Shown: positions 1 to 9,625, counted from the first letter of the stretch. The stretch is 37,816 bases of DNA from CAZJLN01 sp964540765 (GCA_964540765.1 CAZINW010000020.1:1-37816); one strand, 5' to 3'. Translations and numbers: made by a program. The notes: generated by a model from the sequence alone, not told the origin.

Positions 1-77
1 CTTTTGTCAACCTGCATCCAGTACCTTCATCCAGCACATCCAACGTTAATCTTGTGTATGAACTTACAATAATTCTT

Positions 78-102
78 TTGACAATCAATTCTCTGTTATA
101 AT
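78..102 (+). promoter_or_regulatory. Probable extended -10 promoter of the slyD-like gene
   Basis: A perfect extended -10 element (TG, one base, TATAAT at 94-102) lies about 75 bp before the slyD-like start. A TTGACA hexamer at 78-83 is only 13 bp away, too short for a normal -35/-10 pair, so the extended -10 probably carries the activity. Confidence 0.5.
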
Positions 103-177
103 CATGCGGCTGAAAAAGCCAAGTGGATCACTTCCCCTGGCCGCGTTGCGTGCCAGAAATATTAATAGGAGTAATTA

Positions 178-696
178 ATGACAGAAATTAAAGTAGAAAC
201 CGTCCAGAATGGCATGGTCGTTCTGCTAGATTACACCCTCACCGTGGATGGCGAAGAAATGGATGCAGGCCCCATTCAATACCTGCACGGGCACAACAAT
301 ATCATCTCCGGGTTGGAAGCCGCCCTAGTTGGCATGATCATCGGCGAAAGCCGTGATGTACAGGTGTCGGCTGTGGATGCCTATGGCGAATATGATGAGA
401 GCAACGTGGTAAAGATCACACGCGCATCCTTCCCCCCTGACTTTGAGATCAAGCTGGGTCACCCCCTGCGCATCCGTGACGAATCCGGGCATATTTTTAA
501 CGGCACCGTCACCGCCCTGGACGAAGATGATATCGAGTTTGATATGAATCACCCCCTGGCAGGCAAAGACCTCTTCTTCAAGACCACCATCGTGGATTTG
601 CGCCCGGCAACCCCGCTTGAGATCGAACAGGGACATGTTCAAAGCCAATGCGGCAGCTGTGGTTCACAAGGCTGCGGCGATGGCTGTGGCGGTTAG
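178..696 (+). CDS. slyD: SlyD-like FKBP-type peptidyl-prolyl cis-trans isomerase
   Basis: Predicted cytoplasmic prolyl isomerase and chaperone of 172 residues. The N-terminal half has the FKBP pattern of SlyD proteins (GMVVLLDYTL, then LHGHNNIISGLEAALVGM), followed by the inserted chaperone flap (VDAYGEYDE to about residue 120). The tail (about 157-172) is rich in Gly and Cys with four cysteines, like the Ni/Zn-binding tail of SlyD, so a role in metal handling is possible. The start is supported by AGGAG at 167-171, six bases before the ATG. No signal peptide is seen. It is a single-gene unit between an extended -10 promoter and a strong terminator. Family assignment is firm; metal binding is inferred from the tail. 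Confidence 0.9.
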   Translation: MTEIKVETVQNGMVVLLDYTLTVDGEEMDAGPIQYLHGHNNIISGLEAALVGMIIGESRDVQVSAVDAYGEYDESNVVKITRASFPPDFEIKLGHPLRIRDESGHIFNGTVTALDEDDIEFDMNHPLAGKDLFFKTTIVDLRPATPLEIEQGHVQSQCGSCGSQGCGDGCGG

Positions 697-715
697 GTTC
701 TTCTATCAGTAAGCC

Positions 716-749
716 AAGAGGTGCGTCCAGGCCTGGACGCACCTCTTTT
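716..749 (+). terminator. Strong intrinsic terminator, 32-bp perfect palindrome
   Basis: Bases 716-747 form a perfect inverted repeat (AAGAGGTGCGTCCAGG and its complement) followed by T residues. It lies 20 bp after the slyD-like stop and between convergent genes, so it may also stop transcripts of the minus-strand pepT. Confidence 0.85.
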
Positions 750-761
750 GTTACCCTTCAC

Positions 762-789
762 TGATCATTGCGAGCCTGCGAAGCAATCT
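762..789 (+). repeat. REP-like intergenic repeat, copy 1
   Basis: The stretch contains TCATTGCGAG and ends with GCGAAGCAATCT. This resembles the short CATTGCGAG...GAAGCAATCT intergenic repeats common in several environmental bacterial genomes. A related copy lies on the opposite strand at 16809-16858. Confidence 0.45.
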
Positions 790-834
790 TCGGTTTTGAA
801 CAATAAGACCGCCACATTTCGCTCGCTAATGGCA

Positions 835-2058
835 TTACTCCGCCAACACTTCTGCAATTTTGACGATCACATCCACGCCGCGCTCGAGCGCAAAGACGGG
901 GATGAACTCATACTTGCCATGTGCATAGTGCCCGCCCGTAAAGAGGTTGGGCGTGGGCAGTCCCATGTAGGAGAGACGACTGCCGTCCGTCCCCCCGCGC
1001 ACCGGCTCATAGATGGGCGTAATGCCAAGGGCTTCGTAAGCCTTTTTGGCAGCCGCCATGATCTCAGGGTGTGGTTCCACCATTTCCTTCATGTTGTAAT
1101 ACTGGTCGGTGATGGTCAGGTCGACAGTATTGCTGCCATACTTTTCATTAATGAAGGCAGCCGCCTTGATCATGAGAGCCTTTTGGGCTGCAAATTTCTC
1201 GCGGTCATGGTCGCGGATGATGTATTCAATGCGCGTTTCCTCCACAGTGCCATTAAAAAGAAAAATATGGTTGAAACCTTCATATTTATCGGTGAATTCC
1301 GGGCGTTCAAATAAGGGCAGCAGGTCATTGAACTCCATTGCCACCAGGATGGCATTCAGCATCTTGTTCTTGGCTTTGCCAGGGTGGACATTGCGTCCGT
1401 GCACCACAAGCACTGCCCCGGCAGCATTGAAATTTTCATACTGCAGCTCTCCAACCTCACCGCCATCCAGCGTGTAGGCGAAGTCCGCACCAAACTTCTT
1501 GACATCAAAATAGTCCACGCCTTGCCCAACTTCCTCGTCAGGGGTGAAGCCGACTTTGATGGTGCCGTGTTTGATCTCAGGGTGTGCCACCAGGCGCGCC
1601 ATGGCGGTCATAATTTGAGCTACACCGGCTTTGTCATCCGCCCCCAACAGGGTGGTGCCATCTGTGGTGATGAGGGTCTCGCCAAGGTACTTCTTCAGAT
1701 CCGGGAACTGCTGCTGGGAGAGGATGATGTTCTTTTCTTGATTGAGGACAATGTCCCCGCCGTTATAGTTCTCAACGAACTGCGGCTTGACATCCTTTCC
1801 GGACATGTCGGGGGAGGTGTCCATGTGCGCCAGGAAGCCCACCACAGGCACTTTCTTGTCAATGTTGGCGGGCAGGGTTGCTGTCACATAGCCGTACTCA
1901 TCCAAGCCGACGTCCTGCAAGCCAATTTCCATCAATTCATCGCGCAGCAGGCGCGCCAGGTCCAACTGTTTGAGTGTGCTTGGGTAGGTCTTTGATGCGC
2001 GGGCGGATTCGGTATCAATTTTGATGTATTTGAGAAAACGATCAACCACTTCTGACAT
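835..2058 (-). CDS. pepT: Peptidase T (tripeptidase, M20B)
   Basis: Cytoplasmic zinc aminotripeptidase that releases the N-terminal residue of tripeptides; 407 residues, the usual length for PepT. Expected metal and catalytic motifs are visible: HMD at 78-80, the bridging Asp in GADDKAG (about 141), the Glu pair in TPDEEVGQG (175-176), Asp198 in LDGG, and a C-terminal His in TGGHYAHGKYEF. The dimerisation-domain segment with VHGRNVHPGKAKNKM is also present. GGAG lies eight bases before the ATG. It stands alone and converges on the slyD-like gene, with which it probably shares the terminator at 716-749. Confidence 0.95.
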   Translation of the reverse strand: MSEVVDRFLKYIKIDTESARASKTYPSTLKQLDLARLLRDELMEIGLQDVGLDEYGYVTATLPANIDKKVPVVGFLAHMDTSPDMSGKDVKPQFVENYNGGDIVLNQEKNIILSQQQFPDLKKYLGETLITTDGTTLLGADDKAGVAQIMTAMARLVAHPEIKHGTIKVGFTPDEEVGQGVDYFDVKKFGADFAYTLDGGEVGELQYENFNAAGAVLVVHGRNVHPGKAKNKMLNAILVAMEFNDLLPLFERPEFTDKYEGFNHIFLFNGTVEETRIEYIIRDHDREKFAAQKALMIKAAAFINEKYGSNTVDLTITDQYYNMKEMVEPHPEIMAAAKKAYEALGITPIYEPVRGGTDGSRLSYMGLPTPNLFTGGHYAHGKYEFIPVFALERGVDVIVKIAEVLAE

Positions 2059-2261
2059 GGGTGGAACTCCTTTTTTGCTATGATTTTGCCGGGCTCCGGG
2101 ACAGTTGGTGAGAAAATCACCAAACCATTTGTAAAGTGAATTTTATCATGGCAGACAGGATGAACCTAAATTATGACACCTTTCCCCTCTAGTCAATGTT
2201 TGCATTAGAAACCCTAATATACTCCTAAGCAAGCTAAAAGGTTACAGATGCACTGGTCATT

Positions 2262-2777
2262 TCATGTTCCATAACCAAATAAAATTCTCAGCCTGAAGTA
2301 CTCACCATCAGGAACAACGCTAAATGTTGCTCCAACATGCCACCAGGGATCACCTTCCTCACTTGTTTTACCTACGATACTAGCCCAGTTTTGAGAATAT
2401 TCAATAGGTTGAACAGCAAAGGTCACAATCGCTAGAATTCGAGAACCTGGATCGTTCGGATTATTTTGAGGGAATATCTCTTCAATTTTATAGTCTACAA
2501 TACCCTCTTCGCTGGATGCATTGCCCTTGTAACCTTCCAGCCATTGACTTACCAACATCTTTAAGATTTCCTCATCCGATAACTTTTCTACATCCTTACG
2601 GGCAATGCTGGCAATATCGCCAACGCCAAATTTCGGGGGGGCTGGATCTGTTTGTACGATGAACTGTGTTGAAGTTACTACAGGAGATTCCTGCTGTGCG
2701 GCACATCCTGAAATAAAAAAAAGGAGGATTAGCCAAATTAAGAAAATTTTCTGACCACGAAATATTATTTGTTGCAC
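2262..2777 (-). CDS. Small secreted lipoprotein of unknown function
   Basis: A 171-residue protein not assigned to a family. The N-terminus is a lipoprotein signal: a basic start, a hydrophobic stretch (about residues 11-23) and the lipobox FISGC, so the mature protein should be anchored by Cys25. The rest is soluble, acidic and rich in Asp/Glu/Pro, and ends in RLRILFGYGT. The start is GTG, since no in-frame ATG fits the signal peptide; a weak AGAGAAG lies upstream. It follows the amidase-like gene by about 100 bp on the same strand, so the two could be co-transcribed secreted proteins. Confidence 0.7.
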   Translation of the reverse strand: MQQIIFRGQKIFLIWLILLFFISGCAAQQESPVVTSTQFIVQTDPAPPKFGVGDIASIARKDVEKLSDEEILKMLVSQWLEGYKGNASSEEGIVDYKIEEIFPQNNPNDPGSRILAIVTFAVQPIEYSQNWASIVGKTSEEGDPWWHVGATFSVVPDGEYFRLRILFGYGT

Positions 2778-2877
2778 AAAACACTTCTCTTCACATACGC
2801 AAATCTATTGGCAGAGTTCGGGATGATTTATTCTCTTCCTAAATCCTACCATAGAGATCTCTCATATGATTGTGAAA

Positions 2878-4119
2878 TTAATTTCCACGCCAGCCGTTTA
2901 TAAGTATAAAACGCGTTGGATACCTACTAGACCAATTATAAAGGTTATAGTTATAGCGATTGGTGGTGTGAGCGTCAATATATAAGGATTGTGAACCATA
3001 GCATGGCGTAGATTTGCTTACTATTATCCCTTCATGGAACCACAAGCCTGATGCATCTTTTATCTGAACCACGTCTCCAATGCGAGCATCACAATAGCTG
3101 GGTGTACCAGAACCATAAGGTCCAATTCTCGATGTGTTTCCTGCGATAAAGGTAATTTGCTGTGGAACACCTATCCAAGGAGCTGATCCAGAACTATTCC
3201 AAACATAATACCAATCATATATGTCACTGCGGGTGGGAGAAGTTGTCATGCCACTTGTGTCCGGCGGCGTCTTTCCCTCACCGGCGTAAATAGCCTGCGA
3301 TACAAAGTTTGCGCAATCGCCACTAAGCCCTAAATAGTAAGGTGGATTTGTAGTGTTCCAATATTGATTTGCATAGTTTTTTGCCTTAGTTCCGCTGTAA
3401 GCATAAGTTGTAAGAGTGAGTTGTGAGTCAAGAGGTTGCCCAATATTACTTGCGAAACCTTCATTTTCAGAGACTGAATTCTCTTGCATGCTTTTTTGAT
3501 AAATAGCATCCACTTGTTGTAATATTTCTTCCTTTGTCTGATACATTAATCCATGAGAAAATTCATCTGCATACTCGTCTCTATAAACTACCCATTCCCT
3601 ATTCTTATTGTGCAAAGTGAAAGAGTGCGGGAGATTGCCCATTTTTGATGTTGTCAAATCAAGCTTGGTAACCACTTCATTGCTTTCCCGTAATTGGACT
3701 GATGCCGTATCTTTATCAATAATTATCGAGTCATAATCAATTGTGAAGCTGTAACTTACGTAGGGCGCATTGTATAAAGTGGCAACATATATCTCTATAT
3801 CTCGCTTGTCTTTTTCCATTTTCACCCAGGCTAAAGTATCATCTTCTATCAAAACGGAAAAATCTTGTGCTTCAAGAAGTTTTGGCCCCTCATATCGAAG
3901 CGTAAAGTAAGCGTTAATTGCTGCTTTAATTTTTTCTTCATCACTCAGATTTGAATTCTTCTGTGCCCTCTGATAATTCGAAACTGCAATCTGGCTAACT
4001 GACATCTGTACTGTATGAGTTTGAACTGTCGCTCCCATCGTGGTGAAAGTAAATACCAAGATTAGCAAGACGATACTGATGTACTTGATGGCTTTATGGT
4101 CGTGTAAAATGTGTTTCAT
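2878..4119 (-). CDS. Secreted amidase-like (NlpC/P60-fold, amidase_6 type) protein
   Basis: A 413-residue exported protein. A signal peptide or membrane anchor spans about residues 11-33 (ISIVLLILVFTFTTMGA). The middle (about 35-230) is an unrecognised beta-rich region. The C-terminal 165 residues look like the putative amidase domain often found in Gram-positive-type secreted proteins: YSGTKAKNYANQYW, then the probable catalytic Cys in GDCANFVSQAI, and a His in LWFHEGIIVSK plus a second in YIDAHTTNR. A cell-wall or peptide amidase role is inferred. An ATG at 4134 is also in frame, but GGAGGG at 4127-4132 sits seven bases before the ATG at 4119, so 4119 is chosen. The 250-bp leader upstream has GC-rich hairpin potential but no riboswitch I recognise. 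Confidence 0.75.
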   Translation of the reverse strand: MKHILHDHKAIKYISIVLLILVFTFTTMGATVQTHTVQMSVSQIAVSNYQRAQKNSNLSDEEKIKAAINAYFTLRYEGPKLLEAQDFSVLIEDDTLAWVKMEKDKRDIEIYVATLYNAPYVSYSFTIDYDSIIIDKDTASVQLRESNEVVTKLDLTTSKMGNLPHSFTLHNKNREWVVYRDEYADEFSHGLMYQTKEEILQQVDAIYQKSMQENSVSENEGFASNIGQPLDSQLTLTTYAYSGTKAKNYANQYWNTTNPPYYLGLSGDCANFVSQAIYAGEGKTPPDTSGMTTSPTRSDIYDWYYVWNSSGSAPWIGVPQQITFIAGNTSRIGPYGSGTPSYCDARIGDVVQIKDASGLWFHEGIIVSKSTPCYGSQSLYIDAHTTNRYNYNLYNWSSRYPTRFILINGWRGN

Positions 4120-4375
4120 GGTTGTACCCTCCATTTTTTAAAAATGCCCATCGCTTTGCGCAGGAAACCTTTCCGCCTCCCTTTGGGAAACGAATAACCA
4201 GAGCCCCACGATCTGCCATTACTCTACCCGCCCATCTGAATGATGGTGTTATACACTTTATCGCTTCTTTAGTCAAATTTAATTAGGTCCTGTGGATTCT
4301 CCCCCGAATTCCACGATTATTTGATAGGGTTTATAATCCTGATATAAGATCTCCAAATCTTGAAGACAGGTGCGC

Positions 4376-5227
4376 ATGGCTTTTGCCAATAAGATTCGTA
4401 AACCCATAATAGCGCTGAGCGTGCTCCTGCTGATGCTTGCCATTGCCTTCCTGGCTGCGATGTTCGTCAATTCAAACCTTGCTGACCAGCCAATCGTCTC
4501 AGCCATCCCGCCTGACCTGGGCACGCAAGTCACCTTCAAGGTTCTGAATCAATACCCACATGACCCGCAGGCATTCACCCAGGGGCTCATCTTCCATGAA
4601 GGCTGCCTGTATGAGAGCACCGGGCTTTACACGCGCTCATCCCTGCGCAAGGTTGACCTTGAAACCGGTGAAGTGCTGCAAAGCATTCCGATTGATGAGC
4701 GCTTTTTTGCCGAAGGACTGACCCTCTGGCAGGATACCCTGGTGCAGCTCACCTGGAAGGAAATGACGGGTTGGGTTTATGATCTGGATGGCTTTGAGCG
4801 CCTTTCATCCTTTACCTATCCGGGCGAGGGTTGGGGGTTGACCCAGGATGGCACGCACCTGATCATGAGCGATGGCACCCACCAGATCCACTTCCTGGAT
4901 CCTGAAACTTTTTCCGTGATACGCCAGATCGACGTGCTCGAAGAGGGCAAGCCCGTGGTAAACCTGAACGAACTGGAATACATCCATGGTGAGATCTTTG
5001 CCAACGTCTGGCAGACGGATATCATCATCCGCATTAACCCGGCAGACGGCAGTGTGCTGGGAAGAATTGACCTGACCGGGCTGCTCCCTCGCGAGGAACT
5101 TTCCACACCCGCAGATGTTTTGAACGGGATCGCCTATGACCCTGCCTCAGACCGGCTGTTTGTGACCGGTAAACTCTGGCCTTATCTATATGAAATCGCC
5201 CTGGTGAACCAAACTTCGGCTGAGTAA
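4376..5227 (+). CDS. Glutaminyl-peptide cyclotransferase (plant/bacterial propeller type)
   Basis: Membrane-anchored enzyme converting N-terminal Gln to pyroglutamate; 283 residues. One N-terminal membrane segment (about 10-30) puts the catalytic domain outside. The domain begins with the family signature VLNQYPHDPQAFTQGLIF and continues with YESTGLY, LRKVDLETGEVL, FAEGLT, WGLTQDG, ELEYIHGEIFANVWQTD and a C-terminal LNGIAYDPASDRLFVTGKLWP, all typical of the five-bladed QC propeller of PF05096. A GTG at 4370 is an alternative start, but ATG 4376 has a better placed AGACAGG. It is followed by the transglutaminase gene after 46 bp. Confidence 0.88.
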   Translation: MAFANKIRKPIIALSVLLLMLAIAFLAAMFVNSNLADQPIVSAIPPDLGTQVTFKVLNQYPHDPQAFTQGLIFHEGCLYESTGLYTRSSLRKVDLETGEVLQSIPIDERFFAEGLTLWQDTLVQLTWKEMTGWVYDLDGFERLSSFTYPGEGWGLTQDGTHLIMSDGTHQIHFLDPETFSVIRQIDVLEEGKPVVNLNELEYIHGEIFANVWQTDIIIRINPADGSVLGRIDLTGLLPREELSTPADVLNGIAYDPASDRLFVTGKLWPYLYEIALVNQTSAE

Positions 5228-5273
5228 AGCCACTTTAATTGACGGATGCTTGGTTATTGGATAAACTTGACCC

Positions 5274-7607
5274 ATGAACAAACAGGGTAAGCCTTGGTGG
5301 GATTTTCGTGCCACATTCTATTTATTGGGGGCAGTTTTCATCCTGGCGCTGAGACTCCTATCCACGCAATGGGCGGAATCGCTTAATGTGTTCATTGGGC
5401 TGGCAATCCTTGCCACCCTGCTTGGGATCATGTTGGGGTACAGCCGTTTCCCGGGCTGGCTGGCTGGCGTCCTCAGCGCTGCTTATGGCAGCATCATCAT
5501 CCCATGGCTGTTTGGGCTCACTTTGGATAAGGATATCAGTTGGTATGACCGCATTGTCAATATTCTCTGGTTCCGCCTGCGCTTCACCATTGGTCAATAT
5601 ACCTCCGGTGAGTCTGTCAATGATACGATCCTTTTTGTAGCCATCCTGGCTGTGCTTTTCTGGGTGATTGACTTCCTCGCGGGCTTCGTCCTCGTCCGCA
5701 AAGGCTCAGCCTGGGGAACCATTTTACCCTCCGGGCTGGCATTGATGCTCATCAGCTTCTACGATGCCACCAACCCAGCAACCGGAAGTCACATCTTTTT
5801 CTTCATGGTCTTTGCTCTTTTACTGGTGGGCAGGTTGCATTTCTTGCGTGATCAACGCACCTGGAAACAAGAGAACATCGTCCCCACACCACAGGCACAA
5901 CAAACCCTGCACCGCACCTTGTTGATCGCCACTGCAACCATCCTGCTGATCGCCTGGTTGATCCCTCTCACATCTGCCCAGGTGGAACGCTACTCAGAAC
6001 TTTGGAAAGACCTGACCGAGCCATGGAAGAAGCTGCAGGAGCGCATCAGCAGGATCGTGGAGCCAGTGGAATACGAAGCTACTGAAAAAGATGAAGGCTT
6101 TGGCATTTCCCTTAACCTGGGCAGCCGCACTGCCCTTGGCACATCAACCATCTTTACAGTCTCATCCAGCCAGAGCCCGGACTGGAAAATCAGTAATTAC
6201 TGGAAGGCACAAAATTACGCAAGTTACCATGATGACCAATGGTTCACCGGCAGCGGATATGAGCCTGTTAACCTCTTCCCGCAGAGTTTCAACATCCCAC
6301 AGTTGGAACTGCTCAGCCGTGAGGAGATCACCTACACATTTGATACCCAGGTCTTCCATAAACAGAATATTTTCTTCGTCAATACGCCAGACTGGATCAG
6401 CCGTCCGGTGCAGGCTTACCTGGTCGATACCACGGATGGCAATAAAGATGCCATTTCCATTTTCGCAGATCCACCGCTGCAGTCTGGTGAGATCTACCAG
6501 GTGCGGGCGCTGGTTGGAAATCCAACCCGCGTTGACCTGCGCACCTCCGCTGAGGATTACCCGGACTGGCTCAAGCGCTACCTGCAGCTGCCGGATGATC
6601 TACCCCCCGAGATCCAGCAGCTTGCCCAGGAGATCACCCTGGGACAGGATAACCCCTTCGATAAAGCCCAAGCTATCACGCGTTACCTGCGTCAAAATAT
6701 CACCTACAGCGAGAGCATCCCTGCCATTCCGGACGGGGAAGATTCCATTGCCTGGTTCCTTTTCACCCATAAAGCCGGTTTCTGCAATTATTATGCCTCT
6801 GCGGAAGTGCTGATGCTGCGCTCCATCGGTATTCCTGCCAGGCTGGCAGTGGGTTATGCCCAGGGAACCTTTAATGAAGCCACCGGTTTGTATACTGTCC
6901 TGCAGCGTGACAGACACGCCTGGCCTGAAGTGTATTTCAACGGCTATGGCTGGATTGAATTTGAGCCCACCAGCGCCCAACCCAACATAGAACGTCCCAC
7001 CGGAGAGACTGCCATATCCACCACGGAGCCAACCTACCTGCCGGAGATGGACGGCGAAGACACACCCACCCCCAGCATCCCCACCCCCGCGCCCAAATCG
7101 ATTGAGACCGCCACTCTCACTGTGCCCAAAGAACCGGTTGGCCCGGTTTTCGCTACCTGGCTCGGGATCATCCTCCTCACCCTGCTGACCGCCCTTTTCG
7201 TGTTCTGGTTATCAACCCCGCAGATGCGCATCACACCGCCAGTCCTGCTCCTAGATAGTTTCTTGCAATTCAAAGGACGCAAGGCTCCCACCTGGTTGGA
7301 AAAACTGGCACATCGCCAGGCAGCCATCCCCTTTAAAAGGGCTTACGCAGTGCTTGCAAGGGCAATCAGATCATTGGGGCACCCCGTCAACCTGGCGGAT
7401 ACACCCACAGAGCGTGGTGAGGCTTTGAGAAAACTTATGCCAGACCTTTCAGAGCAGATCAAGGAACTGGTGCATCAATATGAATTGGCAAGGTTCAGCC
7501 CCCACGACGCAGATATTCAAAAAGCCAACGAGTGCAGCCTGATCATTCAAAAATCTGTGCAAGCTGCCATGGTTGAAAAGCGGTTAATGAAAAAACGCAA
7601 CTCATAA
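5274..7607 (+). CDS. TgpA-like membrane transglutaminase-domain protein
   Basis: A 777-residue inner-membrane protein. The N-terminal 235 residues carry about six membrane helices (DUF3488-like), then a long extracytoplasmic region. The transglutaminase core lies at about 490-575: Cys504 in KAGFCNYYASAEVLMLRSIGIPAR, His548 in RDRHAWPEVY, and an acidic residue in GWIEFEPT, Glu as is usual in TgpA-type proteins. A Pro/Thr-rich linker (about 580-620) leads to one more membrane helix (about 625-645) and a cytoplasmic tail with a DUF4129-like segment (YELARFSP). Role in envelope or secreted-protein processing is inferred. No good ribosome site is visible. It ends 25 bp before the convergent pfkB-type gene. 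Confidence 0.88.
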   Translation: MNKQGKPWWDFRATFYLLGAVFILALRLLSTQWAESLNVFIGLAILATLLGIMLGYSRFPGWLAGVLSAAYGSIIIPWLFGLTLDKDISWYDRIVNILWFRLRFTIGQYTSGESVNDTILFVAILAVLFWVIDFLAGFVLVRKGSAWGTILPSGLALMLISFYDATNPATGSHIFFFMVFALLLVGRLHFLRDQRTWKQENIVPTPQAQQTLHRTLLIATATILLIAWLIPLTSAQVERYSELWKDLTEPWKKLQERISRIVEPVEYEATEKDEGFGISLNLGSRTALGTSTIFTVSSSQSPDWKISNYWKAQNYASYHDDQWFTGSGYEPVNLFPQSFNIPQLELLSREEITYTFDTQVFHKQNIFFVNTPDWISRPVQAYLVDTTDGNKDAISIFADPPLQSGEIYQVRALVGNPTRVDLRTSAEDYPDWLKRYLQLPDDLPPEIQQLAQEITLGQDNPFDKAQAITRYLRQNITYSESIPAIPDGEDSIAWFLFTHKAGFCNYYASAEVLMLRSIGIPARLAVGYAQGTFNEATGLYTVLQRDRHAWPEVYFNGYGWIEFEPTSAQPNIERPTGETAISTTEPTYLPEMDGEDTPTPSIPTPAPKSIETATLTVPKEPVGPVFATWLGIILLTLLTALFVFWLSTPQMRITPPVLLLDSFLQFKGRKAPTWLEKLAHRQAAIPFKRAYAVLARAIRSLGHPVNLADTPTERGEALRKLMPDLSEQIKELVHQYELARFSPHDADIQKANECSLIIQKSVQAAMVEKRLMKKRNS

Positions 7608-7631
7608 AACGTTCACTCTCAAATTTGTTTT

Positions 7632-8654
7632 TTAGATTTCGCTAATCTTGGCTTTTAGAGATTCCAGCCTGGCTTCCTTCAGACCGGGCATCGCACCCAT
7701 TGCAAAAAATGGTCCACTGCCTTCCGAAACAAAAGAAACTGCAATATTGCCAGCCAGGACAGCTTTGATGGGTTCATAAGTCTGCTGGTAGACAGCCAAA
7801 AAAGCCCCGGCAAAAGCATCCGTCGCACCGGTGGGGTCAACCATCTTGACGGGATAAGCCGGCACCTTCCAGCGTTTGCGGCTGACACCATCATAAAGGA
7901 GTTGCGATCCATCCCTGAGATGGATGATGATATATTCGGGGCCGTAATGCGCAAGTTGATTAGCCATCTCCCAAAGATCCACACTGCGACCCTGGAACAG
8001 GCACTTCACTTCATCTTCAGCTGTCATAAAAGCGGTCAGATCCGAGAGCAGAATGGGGATTTCTTCCCAAAAGAGGGGGTCCATGTATCCCCCACAAGCA
8101 GTCATCGAGAGCGTTTGGACGGTACCACCCTTCAGAATGGAAGGCAGGGTCTTATGAGAAATAAAGTCTATGGGGCAGATATGGGCAGCCTTGACATCCC
8201 GATAAGCAGCAGGCACATCGCTGATATGAATGGATTGAGGGGCATAACCACTCTTGCTGCATGGTTTTCCGACCTCGCTCTTATAGGCAAGCAGCGCATG
8301 CGGAAGTTCCAAGCCGCGCCTGGCAAAATGATTGATCGGGCTATCATAATGCACGATTTGAGGGTCGGAATATGCCACAAAGTAACGCATATCAAAGGTT
8401 TCAGGCACCTGTTTAATGCCGCCCAGGTCAAAACCCTGCGATGCCAGTTTTTCCAACCAATTCATCGGGTAATCAGAGCTCACCCTGGCAACCAGGCCGG
8501 CTTTGCCGCCCCACAAACTCAATCCAACTGCAGCGTACATCAAGTTGCCACCAGCCACGTCCAACATCGGACGATTGTTAAGAGGCAGAATGTAATCACG
8601 CTGCAACCTGCCCAGCAGGGCAAACTCACATTCAAGATTCAGTTCGTCAGGCAT
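7632..8654 (-). CDS. PfkB-family carbohydrate/nucleoside kinase
   Basis: A 340-residue ribokinase-family protein. It begins with the substrate-binding fold (DVAGGNLMYAAVGLSLWGGKAGLVARVSSD) and carries the C-terminal PfkB signature VDPTGATDAFAGAFLAVY, whose Asp is the catalytic base. The motif has Thr where most members have Gly (GAGDAF), a modest change. The substrate cannot be told from sequence. The start ATG lies four bases after the stop of the PPK2 gene, so both are translated from one message. Confidence 0.85.
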   Translation of the reverse strand: MPDELNLECEFALLGRLQRDYILPLNNRPMLDVAGGNLMYAAVGLSLWGGKAGLVARVSSDYPMNWLEKLASQGFDLGGIKQVPETFDMRYFVAYSDPQIVHYDSPINHFARRGLELPHALLAYKSEVGKPCSKSGYAPQSIHISDVPAAYRDVKAAHICPIDFISHKTLPSILKGGTVQTLSMTACGGYMDPLFWEEIPILLSDLTAFMTAEDEVKCLFQGRSVDLWEMANQLAHYGPEYIIIHLRDGSQLLYDGVSRKRWKVPAYPVKMVDPTGATDAFAGAFLAVYQQTYEPIKAVLAGNIAVSFVSEGSGPFFAMGAMPGLKEARLESLKAKISEI

Positions 8655-8658
8655 TAAT

Positions 8659-9489
8659 TCATGCTTTATTCATTGTCATTTCAAGCAGGCGCTTGTGATA
8701 AGTCTCCAGATCCGCCGGATCAGAGGGATAGTGCATATCAAGGCTCTTCAGCGCACCAATAATCACCTTAGACACAACCAGATTGCGATACCATTTCTTA
8801 TTGGACGGAACCACATACCAGGGAGCCCAATCTGTGCTGGTGTGATTCAAAACATCCTCATAAGCCTTTTGATATTCTTCCCAATATTTGCGCTCTTCCA
8901 GGTCACCAGGGTTGAACTTCCAGTGCTTGTCAGGTTCTTCAATGCGGGAAAGGAAGCGGGCAGCCTGCTCCTCCAGGTCAATATGCAGGTAGAATTTCAA
9001 GATGGTGGTGCCTTCTTCTGCCAAAAGACGTTCAAATTCGTTCATATGCCTGAAACGTTTTGACCAGACCTCTTTCGGAATCATGTCATGCACGCGCACC
9101 ACCAGCACATCTTCATAATGTGAGCGGTTGAAAATCACCATCTCACCTTTGCCGGGGGTCTGCTGATGAATGCGCCAGAGGTAATCATGTGAAAGCTCGA
9201 CCGCAGATGGTACTTTAAAGGATGCCACCCTGACGCCCTGCGGATTGACACCCTCGAAGACTGCCCGGATGATGCCGTCCTTGCCGCCGGTATCCATGGC
9301 TTGCAGGATAATCAGGAGTTTATGCTTTCTTTCAGCATAAAGCAGTTCCTGCAGGTGTTCCAGTTCTTTATTCAACTTCAAAAGCTCTGCCTGCGCTTCC
9401 TTCTTTCCGCCCTTAAAATTGCTTGAGTCATTTGGGTCATAATCTGATAACTTGATCCCACCTTTGGTTGGTACACGGTATTGATGCAT
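8659..9489 (-). CDS. ppk2: PPK2-family polyphosphate:nucleotide phosphotransferase
   Basis: A single-domain 276-residue PPK2. It transfers phosphate between polyphosphate and nucleotides. The Walker A-like loop is AMDTGGKDG (64-72), followed by GVNPQGVRVASFKVPS, the lid and Walker B region NRSHYEDVLVVRVH, and RIEEPDKHWKFNPGDLEERKYWEEY, the pattern of the short PPK2 subgroup. Whether it prefers AMP, ADP or other nucleotides is not clear. It is the first gene of a two-gene unit with the PfkB kinase. A CHAD protein, a family linked to polyphosphate, is encoded 5.5 kb away. Confidence 0.93.
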   Translation of the reverse strand: MHQYRVPTKGGIKLSDYDPNDSSNFKGGKKEAQAELLKLNKELEHLQELLYAERKHKLLIILQAMDTGGKDGIIRAVFEGVNPQGVRVASFKVPSAVELSHDYLWRIHQQTPGKGEMVIFNRSHYEDVLVVRVHDMIPKEVWSKRFRHMNEFERLLAEEGTTILKFYLHIDLEEQAARFLSRIEEPDKHWKFNPGDLEERKYWEEYQKAYEDVLNHTSTDWAPWYVVPSNKKWYRNLVVSKVIIGALKSLDMHYPSDPADLETYHKRLLEMTMNKA

Positions 9490-9593
9490 GCTGCCCGCCT
9501 TTCATGATCCTGGATTTTTGTCAGTTGTTTCCAATTATAGCCTTATTTTTTCCCCATTAAAATGAGATGCCTGCTGTTTTCTGGAGTTAAAGC

Positions 9594-9625
9594 ATTGCAG
9601 CCAACCACGGACGGTTGGCTGCAAT
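9594..9625 (-). terminator. Hairpin after hsp20
   Basis: A 13-bp perfect stem (ATTGCAGCCAACC / GGTTGGCTGCAAT) with a six-base loop sits just after the hsp20 stop. On the minus strand it is followed only by a short T-rich stretch, so it is a moderate terminator. Confidence 0.65.

Noticed and set aside
78..102. TTGACA/TATAAT as a standard promoter
   Set aside because: The gap of 13 bp is too short; only the extended -10 is kept.
4094..4276. 60-residue minus-strand frame in the amidase leader
   Set aside because: It overlaps the true start region and has no ribosome site or protein-like features.
4135..4369. c-di-GMP or c-di-AMP riboswitch before the amidase-like gene
   Set aside because: A GCGCAAAGC string recalls one riboswitch core, but the other conserved segments of these riboswitches are missing.
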